64,000 nucleotides of DNA from Methanosphaerula subterraneus (GTDB taxonomy: Archaea; Halobacteriota; Methanomicrobia; Methanomicrobiales; Methanospirillaceae). Below, piece after piece: positions 25,148-34,007 of this stretch; position 1 is the stretch's first letter; every line of letters starts with the position of its first letter. Location: assembly GCF_052055875.1 (NCBI RefSeq), contig NZ_CP170508.1:1178001-1242000 (forward strand), written 5' to 3'. The translations under genes were made by a program, and so were the position numbers. The notes below the pieces were generated by a model that searched no databases, was not told the origin of the DNA, and saw only the letters and a list, made by a program, of their open reading frames with translations.

Positions 25148-25891
25148 TCAGTCTGCCTCGATACGGGGGGCGAGCAGGTACATCACGTGCCCTTTGCCGT
25201 CCGCAATATCGAAGGTGAACTCCACGGGGTGGTCGATGCCGAGGCTGATCTCGACCTTCTCGGCCTTGCTCATCGTCTTGCCCATGTCTTTCAGATAGTC
25301 GAGCGAGAAGAGTGAGCGGGCCTGCACCGGCACCAGGGAGATCAGCTTGTCGTCCCCGAGTTCGAGCCGGATATGATCGGTGTCCCCCTCGGCCTCCATG
25401 TAGAAGATCCCCTTTTCAGGGTCGATCCCGAGTGCAATCTTGTCCGATACCACGGAGGCAGCCTTGATCGCAGCACTGAGCGCCGCTCCTGAGATCACCA
25501 CCTTGCCGGGCAGTTCGATCGTCGGAGCGTTCGGGTCCTTACGTATGGTATTGGTATCGAGCAGGGTGATCGAGTACTGGTAACTCTGGAAACTGACCTC
25601 CAGTTTCCTGCTCTCCTCTGCAAGCGCAAGGTGAACCTGGTCGCCCTTGCCCATCATCGAGAGGACATTCTTGATCTTCACAATATCGATGCCCATCTCG
25701 CTGGAGGTGGCCTGATATGACTCGAAGACATCCTTCTCCAGCTCGAGCGAGATCATCGCAACATTCGCCGTGTCGACAGTCCTGGTCCGCAGTCCCTGCT
25801 CTGTGGCATGCAGGCGGCATTCGGTCACCAGCGCTGCGATCGCATCCACCGACTCTCTGAAGACGTCTGCATCTATAGTAGCATCCAACAT
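25148..25891 (-). CDS. pcn: DNA polymerase sliding clamp PCNA
   Basis: 247 residues from the second ATG at 25891 (the first, at 25894, lies only 3 bases after AAGGAG; either could be used). Typical clamp features: MLDATIDADVFRESVDAIA, LRTRTVDTANVAMISLEL with the conserved D-x-A-x-V-A-M element, the interdomain linker region TIELPGKVVI, and a C-terminal MYLLAPRIEAD, the usual 'LAPRIE' end. It forms a trimeric ring that tethers polymerases and other replication factors. Own TATA box upstream. Confidence 0.95.
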   Translation of the reverse strand: MLDATIDADVFRESVDAIAALVTECRLHATEQGLRTRTVDTANVAMISLELEKDVFESYQATSSEMGIDIVKIKNVLSMMGKGDQVHLALAEESRKLEVSFQSYQYSITLLDTNTIRKDPNAPTIELPGKVVISGAALSAAIKAASVVSDKIALGIDPEKGIFYMEAEGDTDHIRLELGDDKLISLVPVQARSLFSLDYLKDMGKTMSKAEKVEISLGIDHPVEFTFDIADGKGHVMYLLAPRIEAD

Positions 25892-25913
25892 CATGAACTC
25901 CTTAACAAACTCT

Positions 25914-25930
25914 ATTATAAACTATATAAT
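25914..25930 (-). promoter_or_regulatory. TATA region of the pcn-priL operon
   Basis: On the minus strand TTATATAGTTTATAATAG offers two overlapping TATA-like words, 22-38 bases before the pcn start, implying a very short leader that just holds the AAGGAG site. Confidence 0.55.
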
Positions 25931-26226
25931 CATAGTTTTAATAATATCGGAGAAAATATTGTGGTTAACGCAACATTTCAGACCGATCAGGCAATGCGCG
26001 AGCATTTTATGGCCGGGTCTGAGTGAGATGTGTATCAAAAACGAAGACATCGTTCAGATTGAAATTTGTCCCGTCGGATACATGATAAACGAAGATGCGG
26101 TGCATCTTCGATCTCGTGTTGCGCTCGCCTCTATTGAAGAAGGCCACTACAATAATTTCTGGCCTTTGACAATACCTCCGTTCTGTATCCACTCTGTAGA
26201 ATATGCAGGGTTTGAGGTCAGTCCAT
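25931..26226. other. Long leader region of rlmE with a strong hairpin
   Basis: No firm gene. Contains a TATA-like CATTTTATGG near 26005 and a perfect stem-loop at 26090-26110 (9-bp stem CGAAGATGC, 3-base loop). An open frame from ATG 26029 runs through this region into rlmE in another frame (MCIKNEDIVQIEICPVGY at its start); it has no ribosome binding site and is not claimed as a gene. Confidence 0.4.
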
Positions 26227-26838
26227 ATGGGTTCACAGTGGGGAAAAGACAAAGTCTATCGAAGAGCGATGAACGAGGGGTTCCGGTCCAGGGCAGCATA
26301 CAAACTCCAGGAGATCCAGGAACGGTTCTCGATCATCAGAGAGGATGACAATATCGTCGACCTCGGGGCTGCACCGGGGTCCTGGCTGCAGGTCGAGCGG
26401 ACGATGACCGAGGGGAAGGTGCTGGGGGTGGACCTCAACCCGATTCCGCCGATAGATGGAGTCATCACGGTCGTCGGGGATCTGACCTCACCTGAGGTTC
26501 AGCAGCAGGTGAAGGACCTGGTCGGGGTCGTGAACGTGGTCCTCTGTGATGCCTCTCCGAAGCTGAGCGGGCATAAGTGCTACGACCAGGCCCGGGCGAT
26601 CGGTCTTGGAGAGGACGCGCTGATGTTCGCCGTCAGGACCATGAAGCAGGGCGGCAACATGGCGATGAAGTCCTTCCAGGGAGAGATGTTCCATGAACTC
26701 CTTGAAGAGGTCAAAAAACACTTCTACGTAGTAAAAACCTTCCATACCAAATCGACCAGGCGCGGGTCGACAGAGATCTATATCGTTGCAAAGAACTTTA
26801 TCGGGAGTTCAGGAGATGTTGAGGGACACATTCAATAG
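26227..26838 (+). CDS. rlmE: 23S rRNA 2'-O-methyltransferase RlmE (FtsJ)
   Basis: 203 residues from the ATG at 26227, which gives the usual start MGSQWGKDKVYRRA; an upstream in-frame start adds only eight unlikely residues. SAM-binding motif I is VDLGAAPGSWLQV, and the K-D-K-E tetrad is recognisable (Lys in AAYKLQEI, Asp in VLCDASPKLSG, Lys in MAMKSFQG, Glu in STEIYIV). It methylates the ribose of a uridine in the A loop of 23S rRNA. The last 23 bases overlap the start of moaA. Confidence 0.93.
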   Translation: MGSQWGKDKVYRRAMNEGFRSRAAYKLQEIQERFSIIREDDNIVDLGAAPGSWLQVERTMTEGKVLGVDLNPIPPIDGVITVVGDLTSPEVQQQVKDLVGVVNVVLCDASPKLSGHKCYDQARAIGLGEDALMFAVRTMKQGGNMAMKSFQGEMFHELLEEVKKHFYVVKTFHTKSTRRGSTEIYIVAKNFIGSSGDVEGHIQ

Positions 26839-27691
26839 ACCGGTCACGAACCTTCGGGTCAGCCTGACCCAGGCCTGCAATCTGAACTGCATCTACTGTC
26901 ATGCAGAGGGGGAGGTGAACCCCTCGGTCCAGCTCTCTGCAGAGGAGATCGAGGAGATCATCAGGGTTGCAACCGAATTTGGGGTCAGAAACGTGAAGTT
27001 CACCGGAGGGGAGCCACTCCTTCGGGAGGACCTGGCCTCGATCATCCAGGCAGTACCTCCAGGGGTCGAGACCTCGATCACCACCAATGCGACGCTGCTG
27101 GCCGACAAAGCCTACGACCTCCACGATGCCGGCCTCTCCCGGGCGAACATCAGCCTTGATTCGATGATCCCGGAGCGCTACAAGCAGATCACCGGAAAGG
27201 ACTGTCTCTCGGACGTCTTCGCAGGCATCGAGGCCGCTGTCGACGCCGGGCTGACCCCGGTGAAGTTGAACATGGTCGTGCTCGAAAATATCAACGAGGA
27301 TGAGATCGACTCGTTCATCGACTTCGTCAGGGGAGACAAGAACCTGATCCTGCAGCTGATCGAACTGATGGAGTTCCGGAACTGCCAGTACCATGGGGAC
27401 GTGAAAGGGCTCGAGGAACTGATCGCAGGGAAGGCCGACGAAGTGGTCACCCGGCGGATGCACCACCGGAAGAAGTACCTGATCGACGGTGCAGAGGTCG
27501 AGGTGGTGCGGCCGCTCCATAATACCGAGTTCTGTTCGTTCTGCAACCGCCTCCGCCTGACCTCGGACGGGAAGCTGAAACCCTGTCTGCTCAGAAACGA
27601 CAACCTGGTCGACATCAGAGGACTGCATGGCGAAGAGCTTCGGAAGCGGTTCGCTGAAGCGGTGATGCTGCGGGAACCCTACTTCAAGTGA
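26816..27691 (+). CDS. moaA: GTP 3',8-cyclase MoaA
   Basis: 291 residues from the ATG at 26816. The radical SAM cluster motif is CNLNCIYC (residues about 22-29), followed by FTGGEPLLREDL. The C-terminal second cluster site is FCSFCNRLRLTSDGKLKPCLL (ligands F-C-x2-C and a Cys 14 residues on, here split as FCSFCNRLRL and KPCLL). It performs the first step of molybdopterin synthesis, needed for molybdenum or tungsten formylmethanofuran and formate dehydrogenases. Archaeal MoaA proteins of about 300 residues often lack the bacterial C-terminal Gly-Gly tail; the end here is REPYFK. Confidence 0.92.
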   Translation: MLRDTFNRPVTNLRVSLTQACNLNCIYCHAEGEVNPSVQLSAEEIEEIIRVATEFGVRNVKFTGGEPLLREDLASIIQAVPPGVETSITTNATLLADKAYDLHDAGLSRANISLDSMIPERYKQITGKDCLSDVFAGIEAAVDAGLTPVKLNMVVLENINEDEIDSFIDFVRGDKNLILQLIELMEFRNCQYHGDVKGLEELIAGKADEVVTRRMHHRKKYLIDGAEVEVVRPLHNTEFCSFCNRLRLTSDGKLKPCLLRNDNLVDIRGLHGEELRKRFAEAVMLREPYFK

Positions 27692-27708
27692 CCAGAAGAA
27701 AAGAAGAA

Positions 27709-27723
27709 CTTTTTTATTTTTTT
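27709..27723 (+). terminator. T-tract between convergent moaA and DUF2207 genes
   Basis: CTTTTTTATTTTTTT begins 17 bases after the moaA stop, a typical archaeal oligo-T terminator. Confidence 0.6.
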
Positions 27724-27760
27724 AACGTCTTTGTAAAAATTAGGGGATGGAATTTTGGTA

Positions 27761-29608
27761 TCAGCGGCCTCCTGCACCGCCGCCGCCAAAACCGCCGCCA
27801 CCGCCGAATCCACCGCCGCCAAAACCGCCGAGTCCTCCGCCTGAACCCTGGCTCGGGGGTGCAAAGAAGATGATCGGTGCAAAGGCCATATTCAGATGGA
27901 ACGGGGCGATATCGTCGTCAGGGATCGAGATCTTCAGTTCCTGCATCGCCGCCGCAACACGGTCGCCGACACCGAGCGCCGTCCCATAGACCAGCCACTC
28001 CCCCCACATCGAGAGGTCCGCCGGCGAGTACTGCTTGATCAGCGCGAGGTCGGAGAGGAAGTGCCTGAATGCATCCCATTCCAGTTTCTCCTTGTAGGCA
28101 TCCCCCTTCCAGGTCCCGAAGAGGGTCACCGGCATGACCAGCGCAATGCCGGCCTGCGCCAGCACGACCAGCCAAAGGACGAGCGGCAGCACCATCAGCG
28201 ACCGCCCCTGCGGGAGCAGGTACATCACGGCAACGATCACCGCGGCCAGCACCGCGGCCACCAGGGCCAGCGGGAGGAGGTGCATCTTTCCATCAGCGAC
28301 GTACCGGTTCAGCGTCCGGGCATCGGCATAGGTGGTGATACTGGTCAGCTCGGTCTGGAACTTCACCACCGTTCCGGCCATGGTCGTGTCCTTCTTCGCC
28401 TGCTCAGCCATCGTGGCGATGCGGCCGGTATCGACCACGCCGTCGACCCCGACAAAGTTCAGATAGTTTAGCACCCGCTGCTCGTAGTTGTCGTCGGAGG
28501 TGCTCTGCAGCACTTCGATCTTCACCCCACCGTCACCGCCGGCCTTCGCATCCGGGTGCTCGGTGATATGCACCATCTTTCTCCGGTGGAGGTCGAGCAG
28601 GGTCGCATAGAACCCGTTCTGGTCGAACGAACCTGCATTCTTGTTGAAGAGGAGGTTCACCGCCCAGGGCTTGATCGAATTGTTCGGCGTCGTGCTCAGG
28701 TACTCAGGGACGGTGAAGACCTTCTCCTGCCCGAACCTGCGGTAGATCAGCAGCAACAGCAGCGGCATCAGGAGCACCATCGCCCCGCCAGCCACCTTCA
28801 GCACGAGCGAGAGCGTATACGGAACACTGTACCAGAAACTGCCACTCGCAGCCTTCCCAGACACGTCCGCGACCTCCGAGGGGAACCCGGCCACCGTGGA
28901 GAGGGCGTCGCGGTTCAGCAGGAGTTCGACGGCGATCGTCTCGTCCTTGCCCGCCGATCCGGCGAGGGTGATCGTCGACCCTGACCGCGACTCTTTGAGT
29001 CCGGGCGGATAGGCATACAGGTGCTGGACCTGGTCTGACGGAAGCGTGATCGCCACGTTCCGGTACGGGATGTGCAGGCGTGCGAGCTTCAGATTGATAT
29101 GCACCGCCGATGCGTCGTACTCCACCGGCGACATCACCGAGTAGACGTACCTGACCGTATAGGTCCCGGCCGGAAAATACTGGGGATTGAAGATCCCGAC
29201 CTCGTTCTTCTCTGCAAGCGAGGCGATCGGTCCGCTTCCGGGTGCCGACGGGATCACCGCTCCAGTGTCCGGGTCATACAGGGTCACCGTGCCGGAGGCG
29301 TCCCTGACATACCCGGTCAGCCCTGCCGGCCCCTTCATCTCCAGAAACTGGATATGCGACGTATCAGTGCGAACGGTGGTCAACTGATCGTCAAAGTTCC
29401 GATAGAGCATCCGGTACTCGTCCGAGGTTTTGACCTGATAGGTATACTCCTCGACAAGTGTCCCATTGGGAGAATAGAATGCATTGTACTGGTCGACGAC
29501 CAGGTCTCCCTCGGTCATCTGAGGGAGATATGTCGCGATCCCGATGGCGGCACACCCGATTAGAAGGGTGACCACCAGGAGGACCGCGAGCTGCCGTGTT
29601 TCACTCAC
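27761..29608 (-). CDS. DUF2207 membrane protein with Gly-rich tail
   Basis: 615 residues. An N-terminal signal anchor (LAVLLVVTLLIGCAAIGIA) leads to an exported beta-rich DUF2207 ectodomain with EYTYQVKT and YFPAGTYTVRYVYSVMSPV. A membrane helix near residue 275 (VAGGAMVLLMPLLLLLIYRR) and two more near 445-490 follow. The tail is almost pure Gly with Phe (GGFGGGGFGGG). DUF2207 proteins are regularly encoded beside LemA, as here (12 bases downstream of lemA). The molecular role is unknown; a membrane stress or envelope function is usually assumed. Confidence 0.85.
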   Translation of the reverse strand: MSETRQLAVLLVVTLLIGCAAIGIATYLPQMTEGDLVVDQYNAFYSPNGTLVEEYTYQVKTSDEYRMLYRNFDDQLTTVRTDTSHIQFLEMKGPAGLTGYVRDASGTVTLYDPDTGAVIPSAPGSGPIASLAEKNEVGIFNPQYFPAGTYTVRYVYSVMSPVEYDASAVHINLKLARLHIPYRNVAITLPSDQVQHLYAYPPGLKESRSGSTITLAGSAGKDETIAVELLLNRDALSTVAGFPSEVADVSGKAASGSFWYSVPYTLSLVLKVAGGAMVLLMPLLLLLIYRRFGQEKVFTVPEYLSTTPNNSIKPWAVNLLFNKNAGSFDQNGFYATLLDLHRRKMVHITEHPDAKAGGDGGVKIEVLQSTSDDNYEQRVLNYLNFVGVDGVVDTGRIATMAEQAKKDTTMAGTVVKFQTELTSITTYADARTLNRYVADGKMHLLPLALVAAVLAAVIVAVMYLLPQGRSLMVLPLVLWLVVLAQAGIALVMPVTLFGTWKGDAYKEKLEWDAFRHFLSDLALIKQYSPADLSMWGEWLVYGTALGVGDRVAAAMQELKISIPDDDIAPFHLNMAFAPIIFFAPPSQGSGGGLGGFGGGGFGGGGGFGGGGAGGR

Positions 29609-29620
29609 TAAAAGCCCCGT

Positions 29621-30184
29621 CTAGAACTCGATCTTCGGTGCCTTCTCGATGGCCTCTTCGAACTGCAGGTACTCGAGTTTCTGCATCCCGATCATCCGTG
29701 CGACAATGTTGGAGGGGATCGTATCGGTCATCGTATTCAGTTGCTGGGCGATGTTGTTGTAGGTGTACCGCTGCCTGGCGATCTCATCCTCGACCCCTTT
29801 GATCGCTCCCATCAGTTCCTGCACCGTTGTCGACGTCTTCAGGTCCGGATAGTTCTCTGCGACCGCGTACAGGCTGCCGAGCAGGGAACGGGACTGCTGC
29901 TCGATCGCGTTCAGTTCGCCGGGTGTGGCCTTCATGACGCTGGCCCGGAGACCCGTCACCTTCTCGAGGGTGTCCTTCTCAAACGCCGCATAGCTCTTCA
30001 CAGAACCGAGCAGCTGCTCGATCATGTCGAGCCGTTTCTTCATCGCGACCCTGATCTGTCCAAGTGTCGCTTCGGCCGAGTTCTTCAGATTGAAGAACTT
30101 GTTATAGATCCCGATCACGTACAGGACAAGCCCGACGATGATCAGGAGAATGACTGCAATGATAATAATTGAGATGATATCCAC
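29621..30184 (-). CDS. lemA: LemA family protein
   Basis: 187 residues, normal length. Start codon GTG at 30184 with AGGTGAA 8 bases before. One N-terminal membrane helix (IISIIIIAVILLIIVGLVLY), then long antiparallel helices with family motifs NSAEATLGQIRVAMKKR, FEKDTLEKVT, AVAENYPDLK and RQRYTYNNIAQQLN. LemA proteins are membrane-anchored helical bundles of unresolved function. It is the first gene of a two-gene operon with the DUF2207 protein. Confidence 0.93.
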   Translation of the reverse strand: MDIISIIIIAVILLIIVGLVLYVIGIYNKFFNLKNSAEATLGQIRVAMKKRLDMIEQLLGSVKSYAAFEKDTLEKVTGLRASVMKATPGELNAIEQQSRSLLGSLYAVAENYPDLKTSTTVQELMGAIKGVEDEIARQRYTYNNIAQQLNTMTDTIPSNIVARMIGMQKLEYLQFEEAIEKAPKIEF

Positions 30185-30319
30185 GGTAATTCACCTAGAT
30201 CTATTGAGTGCGACGTCAGTATTTAAGGGATCTCCCTCTGGTTTATCAGAGCGATGCGGCCGCTTCCAGACCCGGACAGATAAATGACTTATGTGAACAG
30301 GTGATAGATTACTACTGAT

Positions 30320-30781
30320 ATGAAGACCAGGCCGGCATACAGAATGATCCTGGTGCTTGTCCTTGTCGGTGTGGTGGCGGCCCTGAGTGGGTGCACTGCA
30401 CTGCAGGGCGCCACCTCACAGAACGGAAATCTCTCCCAGAGTTCAGCGATTCGCGACATTTCACCCCAGGAGGCCAGTGCCCTGATACAGCAGAACATCA
30501 ACAGCGACCAGTTGGTGATCCTCGATGTCAGGACACAGTCCGAGTTCCAGACCGAACATCTCAACGGGGCGATCAACCGTGATGTCAATGCCGGGATCTT
30601 CCGCGATCAGATGGGCAAAACGATGGATAAGTCGAAGATCTACCTGGTCTACTGCCAGAGTGGAACCAGGAGTACCACGGCAGCAAAGATCATGCAGGAC
30701 CTCGGCTATACCCAGATCTATAATATGAAGGGCGGCATTGGAAAGTGGAAGGATGCCGGCTACTCGACGGTGGTCGGGTAG
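30320..30781 (+). CDS. Rhodanese-domain lipoprotein
   Basis: 153 residues. Lipoprotein signal MILVLVLVGVVAALSGC puts the attached Cys near residue 25. The rhodanese domain (about 48-150) has VILDVRTQSEFQTEHLNGA, the active-site loop YCQSGTRSTTAA with catalytic Cys, and the final GGIGKWKDAGY. Single-domain rhodaneses move sulfane sulfur or act in redox and metal chemistry; here it would work on the outer face of the membrane. Single gene, with a T-tract after its stop. Confidence 0.88.
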   Translation: MKTRPAYRMILVLVLVGVVAALSGCTALQGATSQNGNLSQSSAIRDISPQEASALIQQNINSDQLVILDVRTQSEFQTEHLNGAINRDVNAGIFRDQMGKTMDKSKIYLVYCQSGTRSTTAAKIMQDLGYTQIYNMKGGIGKWKDAGYSTVVG

Positions 30782-31139
30782 TACCATACCTTTTTTATAC
30801 ATTTTTCAGGTGAGTACAATCAGCTGGATCTGTTGAGAGATCCCGTATACACCCTTCTTTCTGACGTCGACCTGGACCGGCAGGTGTCATGACATGCCGG
30901 TATGACAGCACTGGACGAGGGCTCCATCACCTTTTAGGAGAGCGATCGTATCCACGGTTCCGGGGCCGACCAGGGATCGAGCCTCCCCTTCTTCCCCTCA
31001 TGCATGGGCTGCCCCGGCATAGTTCCAGGAACAACAAGCGCCAGGCTGCAGGAGACCGCCATACATCGATAGCGGGTTTCATATCGATGACGATCTGAAG
31101 AGTGGGCGATTCTAAAAAAAGAGAAGGAGTGGTCGACAC
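30782..31139. other. Intergenic region with T-tract and inverted repeats
   Basis: Starts with a terminator-like T6 (30791-30796). Holds an imperfect stem (CCGGCA ... TGCCGG, about 30876-30899) enclosing the palindrome TGTCATGACA. Near 31117 a minus-strand U-tract lies downstream of the oligosaccharyltransferase stop. No gene is seen. Confidence 0.5.
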
Positions 31140-33794
31140 TCAGGCGACCGTGGCCCCGGTCTGGATTGCAGACTCGGTCACATCGAACGACTGTCCGGTC
31201 CCGACGATGCGATACGACCCGGTCGTCTTGACCTCGTAGGGGTTGCCTGATGTCGCATACGGGACGATGAACTCGCCGTTCACGCTCTGCTGCCGGTAGG
31301 TGTAGGTCCTGCCGGTGTTCGTGACGACCGGCACCTCGATCACGCCGTCTCCCTTGATATGCGCTCCTTTCACATATTCAAAGACCTTCACATACTTGAT
31401 GTCAGGGATCCCCTCCTGAGCACCCATCAGGCTCTGGGCTCCATTGGAGGGCGACTCGTGGACGAGCCGGTAATGCTGCAGGGCCGTGACCTGCTCTGCA
31501 GGCAGGAAGTTGTTCGGGTTTCCGACCATCGCATGCATGCCTGCAGCGGCACGCAGGTTGTAGGCATCCGCATTCTTTCTGGCTTCGGTCGCGTTCTGAC
31601 TCTCGGCCCGGGTGATCACCGGGTAACTGGTCTTGGCGGCGGCCGCGTCCTTGTACTCGATATAGTACGCCGTCGTCGGATCGGTCATCGAGCCGTCGAA
31701 GGTGTGGAGCCGGGCGATCATCGTCATGTAATACTGCTGGTTGTTGATCGACACGGCCTGGTACGAGGTCGAGGTCGTGGAGGTCGATGAGAGCAGCGTC
31801 GGCTGATAGGGCGTTACCCCGGCGGTGCTGTTGTACCAGGTCGACATCGCCCAGAATTTGCTGACATCCATCTCGATATCCGTCACCACGAAGCGTGTCT
31901 TCAAGGTATCGAGGATCTTGTCAGCATCTGACTCATTGGTGGCCATGAAGTAGGCGGCTGCCCCGGTCGGTCCGGCGACCCCTTCCTGGAATGGATTTGC
32001 GTTCGGCATCCTCTCCGCAATCAGGGTGATCAGGTGACCGTAGTCCCACCAGGACATCACCCCATACGCCTGCTCGGGATAGGTGAAGTTCTGCGAGGAG
32101 TAGATCTTCTTCATATCCATACCGGTCGCCGGCGTCCTTGCGTTCATCCACTCGAGCGCTTCACGCCAGTCCCCGTTCATCGAAAAGACGTTGGAGTTCG
32201 CTGTCGAGTAGGCCGGGACAAAGTCGGGGGTACCGTCACTGTTGAAGTCCACGAGGAAGAGCGAGAGGTAGGCAAACAGCAGGGAAGCGACGACGATCAC
32301 CACAAAGACTGCAAGGTTCCCCGCGTCGATCCTCGCCGATGCAGGAACATGCTTCGCCTTCACCGGCGCCTTCTTCTGTTTTTTTGACGATTCAGGGGCA
32401 GCATCGGCGACCGGAGCCGGCTTATCGATCTTTTTACCGTTGATTCCGAGCAGCAGGCCCAGGTCCTTCCACCCACGTTCAAGGAAGGTGGAGGCTGCAA
32501 GCCCACCGACGATCGCAATGTTGGCAGCGAGGTAGTACTCGTACCGGATGTGCTGAATCGTTGCAAAGAGGATCACTGCCGACCAGATGAGGACGAAGAG
32601 GTGCTCCGGGCGGTTTTCATTCCAGCACCGGTAGAGGAGCACGCCGAACCCGAGGAGCATCAGCAGCAGTCCGAAGTGGAACGTCGACCAGGCCGACTCG
32701 ACACTCCAGCCGCGAGCCTCCTGGATGGTGGTGGACATGTAGTTCTGCCCGAAGAAGCCGAGCAGGTTCCCGATCAGTTCCCCATAGATCTGGGGCAGGG
32801 CGAGGAACAGGATCAACCCGCCGACGACTGCGATGCCGGCCAGGGCCAGGGGATAGTAGTAGACCTCTTTCAGGTGAAGCCTCTGTGCGAGCAGGTACAG
32901 CACGGCCGTCATCACAATCAGCATCAGGTACGCCAGGGGGTGACCGAGGGTGTAGGCGGCGAACCCGAATCCCGAGGATTTTACCCCAAAGATCAGGAAG
33001 CAGACGATCGCCACACCGAAGGTGACCGCATTGACCAGCAGCAGCGAGAAGGTCTCGTGCTTCCGGTGGACATCGACCATGAACTGGACGACCGTGAAGA
33101 TTCCGACCAGCATCGCGAACAGGATCATCGTCGGCATCGCCATCAGGCCGAGGAAGTAGGCTATCCCAGCCGCAACAGAGAGAAGGGCCGGAACCTTCAG
33201 TGTCGACCGGTCCGCCGGGTCGACCGTATGGGTCCGGGTGTACCGGACCACGTAGATGTAGGCCAGGCAGAAGATCGTGCTGAAGAGGACCTCGGCGATA
33301 TGGTGGTCGCTGTACCCGAAGAGGGACCGGTAGAAGTACTGGCCGGAGACCACCGAGATGAACGCCGCGGCGAACAGACCGGTCTTCCAGTTCCCGAGTA
33401 CCTCCCCGATCTTATACGTGACCGGGACCATGACGGCGGCCATCAGCGGCGGGACCAGCAGGGCGATGAAGATGATCGCAGGTCTGGTGTGGGCGCCGGT
33501 CAGCATGCAGAGGGTGGCGATGACCGTCGTGAAGAGGGGGCCCCAGAAGATATGCGTCCCAGTCGGGAAGTAGGTCATCGGGTCGAACCAGGGATAGTTC
33601 GGGAAGTTATTGAGCATCAGTTCGGCGAGCCTGACATTATAGATCGGATCGTCGCTGCCGACAAAGTTCAGGATGTCGGTGCTGCCCATATGCAGAGCGG
33701 GCAGGATCCGTATCCAGAGCGCGAACGCTGTAAAGACAGCAACGAGCAGTGGGATGAGATATGTTCTGTAGTCTTTGAGATCCGCTTGAGTCAT
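31140..33794 (-). CDS. aglB: Oligosaccharyltransferase AglB, copy 1
   Basis: 884 residues from the ATG at 33794, 4 bases after GGAGGGTCAG-type site. About 12-13 membrane helices fill residues 15-480, with the first loop DDPIYNVRLAELML and NFPNYPWFDPMTY (acidic metal-binding motif of STT3 enzymes). A Lys/Pro-rich cytoplasmic insert lies near 455-480. The C-terminal globular domain starts near 510 and carries the WWDYGHLIT catalytic-region motif near 580. STT3/AglB transfers the lipid-linked glycan to Asn in N-x-S/T sequons outside the membrane. A second, near-identical gene lies directly upstream on the same strand. Confidence 0.94.
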   Translation of the reverse strand: MTQADLKDYRTYLIPLLVAVFTAFALWIRILPALHMGSTDILNFVGSDDPIYNVRLAELMLNNFPNYPWFDPMTYFPTGTHIFWGPLFTTVIATLCMLTGAHTRPAIIFIALLVPPLMAAVMVPVTYKIGEVLGNWKTGLFAAAFISVVSGQYFYRSLFGYSDHHIAEVLFSTIFCLAYIYVVRYTRTHTVDPADRSTLKVPALLSVAAGIAYFLGLMAMPTMILFAMLVGIFTVVQFMVDVHRKHETFSLLLVNAVTFGVAIVCFLIFGVKSSGFGFAAYTLGHPLAYLMLIVMTAVLYLLAQRLHLKEVYYYPLALAGIAVVGGLILFLALPQIYGELIGNLLGFFGQNYMSTTIQEARGWSVESAWSTFHFGLLLMLLGFGVLLYRCWNENRPEHLFVLIWSAVILFATIQHIRYEYYLAANIAIVGGLAASTFLERGWKDLGLLLGINGKKIDKPAPVADAAPESSKKQKKAPVKAKHVPASARIDAGNLAVFVVIVVASLLFAYLSLFLVDFNSDGTPDFVPAYSTANSNVFSMNGDWREALEWMNARTPATGMDMKKIYSSQNFTYPEQAYGVMSWWDYGHLITLIAERMPNANPFQEGVAGPTGAAAYFMATNESDADKILDTLKTRFVVTDIEMDVSKFWAMSTWYNSTAGVTPYQPTLLSSTSTTSTSYQAVSINNQQYYMTMIARLHTFDGSMTDPTTAYYIEYKDAAAAKTSYPVITRAESQNATEARKNADAYNLRAAAGMHAMVGNPNNFLPAEQVTALQHYRLVHESPSNGAQSLMGAQEGIPDIKYVKVFEYVKGAHIKGDGVIEVPVVTNTGRTYTYRQQSVNGEFIVPYATSGNPYEVKTTGSYRIVGTGQSFDVTESAIQTGATVA
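32630..33624. repeat. Near-identical block shared by the two aglB genes (partner 35497-36491)
   Basis: About 1 kb encoding the membrane helices is identical in both copies at a constant offset of 2867 bases, except for one base noticed (G at 33266 against A in the other copy). Outside the block, both the N-terminal 60 codons and the C-terminal domain show many differences. Confidence 0.9.
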
Positions 33795-33830
33795 CTGACC
33801 CTCCATTTCATAAAAAATTCTCTTCTATGA

Positions 33831-33851
33831 GTGTTTATAAATTTGGCAAGA
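33831..33851 (-). promoter_or_regulatory. Promoter of aglB copy 1
   Basis: Minus strand reads TTGCCAAATTTATAAACAC: a TATA box with a preceding CGTTTCTTGCC element, about 45 bases before the start. The same layout occurs before copy 2. Confidence 0.6.
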
Positions 33852-33983
33852 AACGAAAAAGTTCACCCGGATAGTACCTTCATTCCGGCACATCCCGGAG
33901 ACGGTATGACATCACCAGAGAACGGTTCGGTCACCCGATGCATCATGGTATCGGTATCGATTGATCTGCATGGGTGTGGGATC

Positions 33984-34007
33984 AAAAAAAGTGAGGGTTT
34001 TGTCACT
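33984..34007 (-). terminator. Hairpin and U-tract after aglB copy 2
   Basis: Minus strand: AGTGA-loop-TCACT stem immediately after the stop, then seven T. It separates the two tandem genes. Confidence 0.5.

Noticed and set aside
26029..26348. Open frame in the leader of rlmE that reads plausibly for about 65 codons
   Set aside because: No ribosome binding site, and it continues out of frame through rlmE where its composition becomes unprotein-like. Kept only as a note in the leader entry.
30876..30899. CCGGCA/TGCCGG stem with inner TGTCATGACA palindrome as a regulatory site
   Set aside because: It lies downstream of two convergent genes with no promoter next to it; it is reported only as part of the intergenic description.
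32550..33830. Long open frame (426 codons) antisense to aglB copy 1, and its twin at 35417-36688
   Set aside because: It mirrors the membrane-helix codons of aglB on the other strand; composition is Gln/Asp/Arg-rich and low in order, without ribosome binding site. Its conservation only reflects that the two aglB genes are near-identical.
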